A stretch of 12,730 nucleotides of DNA, taken from assembly GCA_021791775.1 (NCBI GenBank), contig JAJYVY010000018.1, positions 1,272 through 14,001 on the forward strand, given 5' to 3'. Positions 6,276-10,479 of the stretch are shown here, one piece after another. Under the pieces are notes generated by a model that ran no database searches, was not told the origin of the DNA, and saw nothing but the letters and a program-made list of their open reading frames with translations. A program made the translations under genes and the position numbers. This stretch comes from Microcaldota archaeon (lineage in GTDB: Archaea > Micrarchaeota > Micrarchaeia > Micrarchaeales > Micrarchaeaceae). Numbering within the stretch: position 1 is the first letter of the stretch; the number at the start of each line of letters is the position of its first letter.

Positions 6276-7199
6276 CTGCTGCCTCTGCTGCAGCATCTCA
6301 GACTTCATTCTGAGCACGTCCATCAGCTCGTTTGCGCTCAAAAGCGGCGCCCTCGTCCTTCCGGCATCGTCTATTGCAATTCGCGGGCATGCGGTATTCA
6401 CGAAGGCATCAAACTCCAGCATGTTGTCCAGAGAGGTGAAATCAAAAGTGTTTGCAACCAAAATCTGCGCCTCCAATCCGGCTTTCTCCACCCTTTCCTT
6501 TATTATCTTGGCGAGCGCTTCGTTATGCTGCCCATTTTTCGTAGTGAGCAATATCCCAAACCTCTTCGCCTTCAGCGCCCTGAGTATCTTGCCCTTGCTC
6601 CTTCCCCTGTAAACTTTTCTGTAATAGTCTATAAACTCAACCTTATTTGCAAAAGGCTCTATCGCCAAGAACGGCTTTGTCGTATTAAGAAGGGCTCCGA
6701 GAGGGTGGAACATCCCGCCGCCAAAATACACGAAAGCATCGACCTTCCTGTCTATGGTGGATGCGCTCCCAACGTCGCAGCCGAGTATCTGACCCTCTTT
6801 CTTGGCGAATCCGTACGGCCTCCCCAATACCACCTCCTTGCCATTTTCCTCAAAAAACCCCCGCAAGGCCTGGAGCTGATGCACGTGCTGTATTGTTGTT
6901 ACCAGGCCAATTGTTTTATATGGCGTTAGAAGGGGAATAGCCTCTTTGAGTACGCCCAGCGGCGCATCTACATTGTATTCTACATACTCCACATCAAAAT
7001 CCACCTTCTGGAATTCGGCATGTCCAAAGTGTATCAGCTTATCGGCGCCAATGCTTCTGGCTTCATCCAATGCAAGATCGCAAGCTCCAAATGTGGGCGA
7101 GGCGGACAAGAATACCTCGTTGCCCTGCGCTTCGAGTTTCTTTGCGTACGTCAGGGCGTATTGCTTCAGCCCTTCTGGGAACTGCAGTAGAAGCCTCAT
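6270..7199 (-). CDS. dph2: 2-(3-amino-3-carboxypropyl)histidine synthase (diphthamide biosynthesis Dph2)
   Basis: Dph2 uses a [4Fe-4S] cluster and S-adenosylmethionine to transfer the 3-amino-3-carboxypropyl group to a histidine of elongation factor 2, the first step of diphthamide synthesis; the archaeal enzyme is a homodimer. The protein is 309 residues, close to the usual archaeal length. The three cluster cysteines stand in the three repeated domains: Cys40 in SPTFGACDLALDEA, Cys141 in LGCDVGSAS and Cys271 in NTACPRIAIDD. Family text such as VYFGGGMFHPLG (157-168) is clear. The ATG at 7199 is 8 nt after the rpl10e stop with AGGTG between, so the two form one minus-strand operon of translation functions. 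Its TAA lies inside the last sense codon of the convergent phosphoesterase. Confidence 0.95.
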   Translation of the reverse strand: MRLLLQFPEGLKQYALTYAKKLEAQGNEVFLSASPTFGACDLALDEARSIGADKLIHFGHAEFQKVDFDVEYVEYNVDAPLGVLKEAIPLLTPYKTIGLVTTIQHVHQLQALRGFFEENGKEVVLGRPYGFAKKEGQILGCDVGSASTIDRKVDAFVYFGGGMFHPLGALLNTTKPFLAIEPFANKVEFIDYYRKVYRGRSKGKILRALKAKRFGILLTTKNGQHNEALAKIIKERVEKAGLEAQILVANTFDFTSLDNMLEFDAFVNTACPRIAIDDAGRTRAPLLSANELMDVLRMKSEMLQQRQQS

Positions 7200-7207
7200 T
7201 TCAACAC

Positions 7208-7753
7208 CTAGGCGGTTGTGGCAGTCTTCGCAATCATATTAACTCGTATGCTATAGTCTCCAGACAGCTTTGACATCGCCCGCCTGAAAGCGTGCTTAGC
7301 TATAGCTGCGTTTTGGCTGCTTGTCCTTACGAGAAAGACAGATTGGCCAGGTCTGAGCCTAGCTGCTACCGATATCGGCCTGCCGAAAGCGTGGCTCATA
7401 CCCTGCGATATCCTGTCGGCGCCCGCCCCCACAGCCATCTTATGCTCTCTTATTACGTTGTGGGGATACGTCTTTACTATAAAGTAGTACATGTTAGGTA
7501 TGTTGGCTTCTAGATACTTATTTGCAACTTGCCTTGCAGCTTCTATGGAATTGGATCTGAGTTGCACTGCAACCTCTGTGTCGAGAGTCGCTTCCATATC
7601 ATAATCCTTGCTGTCTGTTCCCATCTTGAATACCAGTAGGCTGGTATGCGGAAGTGCCCTCACATAATTCTTCTTTGGCTTCCTGAGCGAATACCTCGCC
7701 CATGCCTGCGAATTCGGTGTCCTGCATGTACGCGCAGGCCTTAATCTTGCCAT
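7208..7753 (-). CDS. rpl10e: Large-subunit ribosomal protein uL16 (archaeal L10e)
   Basis: The 181-residue protein begins MARLRPARTCR, the archaeal/eukaryotic L10e start, and contains the signature GADRISQGMSHAFGRP (111-126) with RLRPGQSVFLVRT after it. It binds 23S rRNA near the peptidyl-transferase and A-site tRNA region. The start is set by homology; there is no clear ribosome binding site in the 20 nt upstream (minus strand), so the mRNA may use a weak or unusual leader. It is the first gene of a minus-strand operon with dph2 and is divergent from the small-protein cassette. Confidence 0.96.
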   Translation of the reverse strand: MARLRPARTCRTPNSQAWARYSLRKPKKNYVRALPHTSLLVFKMGTDSKDYDMEATLDTEVAVQLRSNSIEAARQVANKYLEANIPNMYYFIVKTYPHNVIREHKMAVGAGADRISQGMSHAFGRPISVAARLRPGQSVFLVRTSSQNAAIAKHAFRRAMSKLSGDYSIRVNMIAKTATTA

Positions 7754-7871
7754 AACAAAACCATTTTTCTACAATATCCTCTAAGTTGTTAGATAACCGA
7801 AGATACGTTAAATATCTTTCTGTATAGCAGAGTTAAATATTTTTCTATTTAAGGGATATTGGTGGTAAAGA
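7754..7871. promoter_or_regulatory. Divergent promoter region between rpl10e and the small-gene cassette
   Basis: This 118-bp A/T-rich spacer must drive rpl10e leftward and the 82-aa gene rightward. GTTAAATAT occurs twice in direct repeat (7808-7816 and 7832-7840, 24 bp apart). The right copy, TTAAATATTT (7833-7842), is well placed as a TATA box for the plus-strand gene. Read on the minus strand, the left copy gives ATATTTAAC, a possible TATA box for rpl10e with a leader of about 30 nt. Confidence 0.45.
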
Positions 7872-8120
7872 TTGGGAAAACGACTAGTTCCAAAGACAGA
7901 GAGGTCTAAGGATGGGTCTGAGATCAAAATGGAATTCCCTCTGCCCAAAAGAGTCTCTACCGAGCTACTGCGCATGGAACCGTTGCAGGTCGCTGTATCT
8001 TTCGACGTGAACAAAGACCCGGAACACGTGTTGTTCCTGGTGTCCTTAAGGAGGGGGGGAGAGAAACCTAAGAATATGCTTGTGGAGATGGATACAGATG
8101 CACGTTCAATCTACGCTTAA
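7872..8120 (+). CDS. Small protein of unknown function, first of three apparent paralogues (82 aa)
   Basis: I do not recognise the family. The start is TTG at 7872: GGTGGT (7861-7866) lies 5 nt upstream, an in-frame stop sits just before it, and the first ATG (codon 20) would cut the basic N-terminus. Residues 19-60 show strand KMEFPL, helix VSTELLRM, strand LQVAVSFDV, turn, then hydrophobic strand VLFLVSL, a pattern shared with the two following proteins. The tail ends DARSIYA. It is soluble, basic at the start, with no signal peptide or membrane helix and no Cys. Divergent from rpl10e and followed 75 bp later by a gene with its own promoter. Confidence 0.65.
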   Translation: MGKRLVPKTERSKDGSEIKMEFPLPKRVSTELLRMEPLQVAVSFDVNKDPEHVLFLVSLRRGGEKPKNMLVEMDTDARSIYA

Positions 8121-8156
8121 ACTGCAGCCGTTGGATTTTCAGGCGTCTCTTAGAAT

Positions 8157-8171
8157 AGCATTAAATATGCT
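8157..8171 (+). promoter_or_regulatory. TATA box inside a short palindrome, upstream of the Cys-motif gene
   Basis: AGCAT-TAAAT-ATGCT is a perfect 5-bp inverted repeat around the TTAAATAT TATA box, 28-30 bp before the ATG at 8196. This predicts an almost leaderless mRNA, consistent with the absence of a ribosome binding site. The symmetry around the TATA box could be an operator or chance. Confidence 0.45.
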
Positions 8172-8195
8172 GTCGGATCGTATGGCATTGATTTG

Positions 8196-8612
8196 ATGGG
8201 TGGAACAGCCGAGAAGGCACAAAAAGGAAAACGGAACAAAATACAAGAATCTAAAGAGTGCGCTTGTGGCGGAAACTGCGGATGCGAAAATGAGCAAGGT
8301 AGCACGATAGAGAGGCAGAGCTTGCTAGAAGATACGGGGGGAGCCGGCGCACAGCCAGGCAGGAAAGAAACTGAAGGTACGGAAGCCGCCCCCACAGCCA
8401 TAAAGAAACTGTTTTTAAGAGTCCCGCTGCCGCCCGAGGTGGCGAGCAAGCTCGTAAGCATGAGGGATATATTCCTAGAATCGGAGCTAAGGCTCGAGCA
8501 AAACGGCACGATGGTCATAATAATAACTGCAGAGAAAGCTGCAGATGAGGCGCCTCCAGCAATTTTGAGGGGCAAGAAGGCGGCAGATGAAAACAAGGAA
8601 ATGTATAGATAA
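8196..8612 (+). CDS. Small protein with an N-terminal CxCx3CxC motif, second paralogue (138 aa)
   Basis: No family recognised. The ATG at 8196 is preferred to the adjacent in-frame TTG at 8193. Residues 1-20 are Lys/Arg-rich. Residues 22-30 read CACGGNCGC, four cysteines spaced CxCx3CxC, suitable for binding one metal ion or a thiol cluster. About 31-68 is a low-complexity Gly/Glu/Thr linker. Residues 72-112 repeat the neighbour pattern: FLRVPLPP, helix VASKLVSM, strand FLESELRL, turn NG, strand TMVIIITA. The C-terminus carries KAADE twice (114-118, 128-132) and ends NKEMYR. Likely cotranscribed with the next gene, which starts 15 nt after its stop. Confidence 0.7.
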   Translation: MGGTAEKAQKGKRNKIQESKECACGGNCGCENEQGSTIERQSLLEDTGGAGAQPGRKETEGTEAAPTAIKKLFLRVPLPPEVASKLVSMRDIFLESELRLEQNGTMVIIITAEKAADEAPPAILRGKKAADENKEMYR

Positions 8613-8627
8613 AGCGTTGGTGGTAGC

Positions 8628-8882
8628 ATGAAAACAAAAGATAAAGAAAAGCCAGAAGTAAGGCTGTTGATATCCCCCGAAGAGGCTAAGATAACCATCC
8701 CATTGAGCGGCGAGGCGCTAGAGAAGTTCAAGGAGCTTTCAGCAAACAAACTAAAGGTGGAGATATTCACTTTAAATGGGAGTGGAGACGAAACAGTGCT
8801 CATGGTCTCGATAACTCCAAGCGCGAAGCATGTAGATCTCAGAAAAGCCGCAGATGAGGGCCCAGGCACCATGTTCGGCTAA
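8628..8882 (+). CDS. Small protein of unknown function, third paralogue (84 aa)
   Basis: No family recognised. The ATG at 8628 follows GGTGGT (8619-8624). Residues 21-62 show the shared pattern: strand KITIPLS, helix GEALEKFKEL, strand KLKVEIFTL, turn GSGDE, strand TVLMVSI. The C-terminus LRKAADEGPGTMFG contains the KAADE motif of the upstream protein and, like both neighbours, ends in small/hydrophobic-aromatic residues (TMFG here, EMYR and SIYA in the others). No Cys, no signal peptide, no membrane helix. Its position just after the Cys-motif gene with no obvious TATA box between them points to an operon. Confidence 0.7.
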   Translation: MKTKDKEKPEVRLLISPEEAKITIPLSGEALEKFKELSANKLKVEIFTLNGSGDETVLMVSITPSAKHVDLRKAADEGPGTMFG

Positions 8883-8929
8883 TGTAATGCACATGCATGT
8901 TCGACAACCGCAAAGTTGGAGAAAACCCA

Positions 8930-8938
8930 TTTATATGT
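8930..8938 (+). promoter_or_regulatory. TATA box for the 121-aa gene
   Basis: TTTATATGT lies about 31 bp before the ATG at 8965, predicting initiation near 8957 and a very short leader containing AGGA (8957-8960). A 10-bp perfect palindrome, ACATGCATGT (8891-8900), stands about 30 bp further upstream in the same 82-bp spacer. Confidence 0.5.
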
Positions 8939-8964
8939 ATCTAAAGTGAAATTTTCAGGATAGA

Positions 8965-9330
8965 ATGACAAAATGCTTAGTAAAAAAGAAAGTCGGCGAC
9001 CATGAAGATGTCAACTTCCAGGTCAGCGGTGAACTGGGAGAAGGCGGTAATATCCTTTTCGATGACGAGGCTGGAGAAATAGCATTACAATTTCTATATT
9101 TGCACTCGACCAAGAACATACGGGTAAGCCTCCTCTCAGAACCTGATCATCTCGAAGTCTACTATGATGGGCGCGCTTATGCCGGCATAATCGGAATAAG
9201 AGACTTTATTCTAAGGACGGAGCAGCAATATAGAAGGCGGGGTTGCAGACAGCCCCGCGAAAGCGCCACCGCTTTTGTAGTACATAGACCGGCCGTCATG
9301 GCGCTGCGTAGGCGTTGCTTGCAAGAGTGA
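8965..9330 (+). CDS. Hypothetical protein with an atypical Arg-rich C-terminus (121 aa)
   Basis: No family recognised. Residues 1-85 look like a normal folded protein, acidic and strand-rich (VNFQVSGELGEGG; EIALQFLYLHSTKNIRVSLL; HLEVYYDGRAYAGIIGI). From about residue 88 the composition changes abruptly to QYRRRGCRQPRESATA and MALRRRCLQE, Arg- and Cys-rich and unlike the rest. The DNA beneath this tail is G+C-rich and holds two adjacent hairpins. The other two plus-strand frames close with stops before 9235, so a simple frameshift does not recover a longer alternative. The tail may be genuine, recently extended, or overlap an RNA or regulatory element. Whether it belongs to the paralogue set just upstream is not clear. 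Confidence 0.6.
   Translation: MTKCLVKKKVGDHEDVNFQVSGELGEGGNILFDDEAGEIALQFLYLHSTKNIRVSLLSEPDHLEVYYDGRAYAGIIGIRDFILRTEQQYRRRGCRQPRESATAFVVHRPAVMALRRRCLQE
9237..9277 (+). repeat. Two adjacent hairpins within the 3' end of the 121-aa gene
   Basis: The first is GCGGGG (9237-9242) with CCCCGC (9253-9258) around a 10-nt loop. The second is AAAGCG (9260-9265) with CGCTTT (9270-9275) around CCAC, extendable outward by G9259-T9276 and C9258-G9277. C9258 can pair in either, so the two compete at their junction. Followed by a short T-run. Confidence 0.5.
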
Positions 9331-9343
9331 TTGGAGCCAATCA
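9328..9343. promoter_or_regulatory. 7-bp inverted repeat at the end of the 121-aa gene, upstream of ftsZ
   Basis: TGATTGG-AG-CCAATCA is a perfect inverted repeat whose left arm contains the stop codon of the 121-aa gene. The near-zero spacer suits a dimeric DNA-binding protein; as RNA it would be a 6-bp stem with a GAGC loop. Confidence 0.4.
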
Positions 9344-9406
9344 ATAGATTCTAAAGCTTTGAAGGGGCATCAAACCGGATGCCAAAAGAGAATCTATTTA
9401 TAGATT
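9343..9406. promoter_or_regulatory. ftsZ promoter with nested inverted repeats over the TATA box
   Basis: The TATA box TATTTATAG (9395-9403) lies about 33 bp before the ftsZ ATG, giving a near-leaderless mRNA. AATAGATTCT (9343-9352) is repeated in inverse as AGAATCTATT (9389-9398), and a further half site ATAGATT (9400-9406) makes the TATA box itself the centre of AATCTAT-TT-ATAGATT (9391-9406). Between the long arms is a perfect hairpin, GGCATC (9366-9371) with GATGCC (9378-9383). The arrangement looks like operator half sites or a structured transcript. Confidence 0.45.
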
Positions 9407-9431
9407 GTCAGAGAGTAATTAGCGTGTAGCT

Positions 9432-10472
9432 ATGGAGCTTTTTGACACTGCGTTGAGCCAGCCCCCAACCATCGATAGCGAGGACCTCTTCAAGGCAAGG
9501 ATAGCCGTTTGCGGGATAGGAGGCGGAGGGAGCAACACAATACAAAGGATAAGCAGGATGGGGGTAAAAGGGGCATCGCTTATAGCGGTAAACACCGACG
9601 CAAAGCACCTCAATACATTGGATCCAGGAATAAGAAGGATACTCATAGGGGGAGCACTTACAAGAGGCATGGGCGCAGGAGGGTTTCCTGATGTCGCCCT
9701 TAAGGCAGCAGAGTACTCGAAAACCGAGATAGAGGGCGCATTGCAGGATTACAACCTGGTCTTTCTTTCCGCAGGCATGGGGGGCGGCACGGGAACCGGC
9801 GCGGCACCCGTAGTGGCTGGCATAGCCAAAGCAGCAGGCGCAATAGTGATAGGAATTGTCACATACCCGTTTAGGCTAGAAAGGATAAGGATAAACGTTG
9901 CCAACAAAGGAGTAGAGGATCTTAGGAAGAACATAGACACCCTGATAGTCATAGACAACCAGAAGCTCGTAGACCTGTATCCCAATCTGCCCATGGAGCA
10001 GGCGTTCAGGATAGCTGACGAAGTTGCGGCCAGGGCCGTTAGAGGCATAACGGAAACAATAAACACGCCGAGCCTTATAAACCTGGATTATGCCGATGTC
10101 AGGTCTATAATGCGTGCAGGCGGAATCGCCATGATAAGCATAGGCGAAGGCCATGGCCCCACAAAGATAGACGAGGTCGTCAACGATACTCTAAAGAACA
10201 AGCTGCTGGATGTGGATTATGAGGGGGCGTCGAGCGTGCTCATACACATAACAGGAGGCGAGGATCTGACCCTCGGGGAAGCGAACGAGATCGGCACTCG
10301 GCTTACTGAAATGACCGCCCCCAATGCCACAGTGGTATGGGGGGCAAGGCTAGACCCAGCATACAACGGCAAAGTCGAGGTTATAGCGATTTTCACAGGT
10401 GTAAAGGGCAGCTCCATAATGGGCGCGGGCAAGGAGGAGAAAGAAGATGGCATGGGCTTAGACAGCCTATAA
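9432..10472 (+). CDS. ftsZ: Cell division GTPase FtsZ
   Basis: This 346-residue tubulin-like GTPase polymerises into the division ring at mid-cell. Visible elements are the nucleotide loop GIGGGGSNT (28-36), NTD (54-56), the tubulin signature GGGTGTG (117-123), and the T7 loop NLDYADV (217-223) with Asp219 and Asp222 placed to activate GTP hydrolysis across the subunit interface. A short linker (GKEEKEDGMG) leads to LDSL, a small C-terminal peptide where archaeal FtsZ binds partners such as SepF. The N-terminal extension before the core is about 20 residues. There is no strong ribosome binding site; the TATA box predicts a leader of about 8 nt. It ends 7 bp from the convergent rad50 stop. Confidence 0.97.
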   Translation: MELFDTALSQPPTIDSEDLFKARIAVCGIGGGGSNTIQRISRMGVKGASLIAVNTDAKHLNTLDPGIRRILIGGALTRGMGAGGFPDVALKAAEYSKTEIEGALQDYNLVFLSAGMGGGTGTGAAPVVAGIAKAAGAIVIGIVTYPFRLERIRINVANKGVEDLRKNIDTLIVIDNQKLVDLYPNLPMEQAFRIADEVAARAVRGITETINTPSLINLDYADVRSIMRAGGIAMISIGEGHGPTKIDEVVNDTLKNKLLDVDYEGASSVLIHITGGEDLTLGEANEIGTRLTEMTAPNATVVWGARLDPAYNGKVEVIAIFTGVKGSSIMGAGKEEKEDGMGLDSL

Positions 10473-10479
10473 TCAAGCC

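Noticed and set aside
9237..9330. A tRNA or RNase P RNA in the G+C-rich segment before ftsZ
   Set aside because: No T-loop (TTCRA) or cloverleaf pairing on either strand, and none of the conserved RNase P RNA core sequences. Hairpins remain unexplained.
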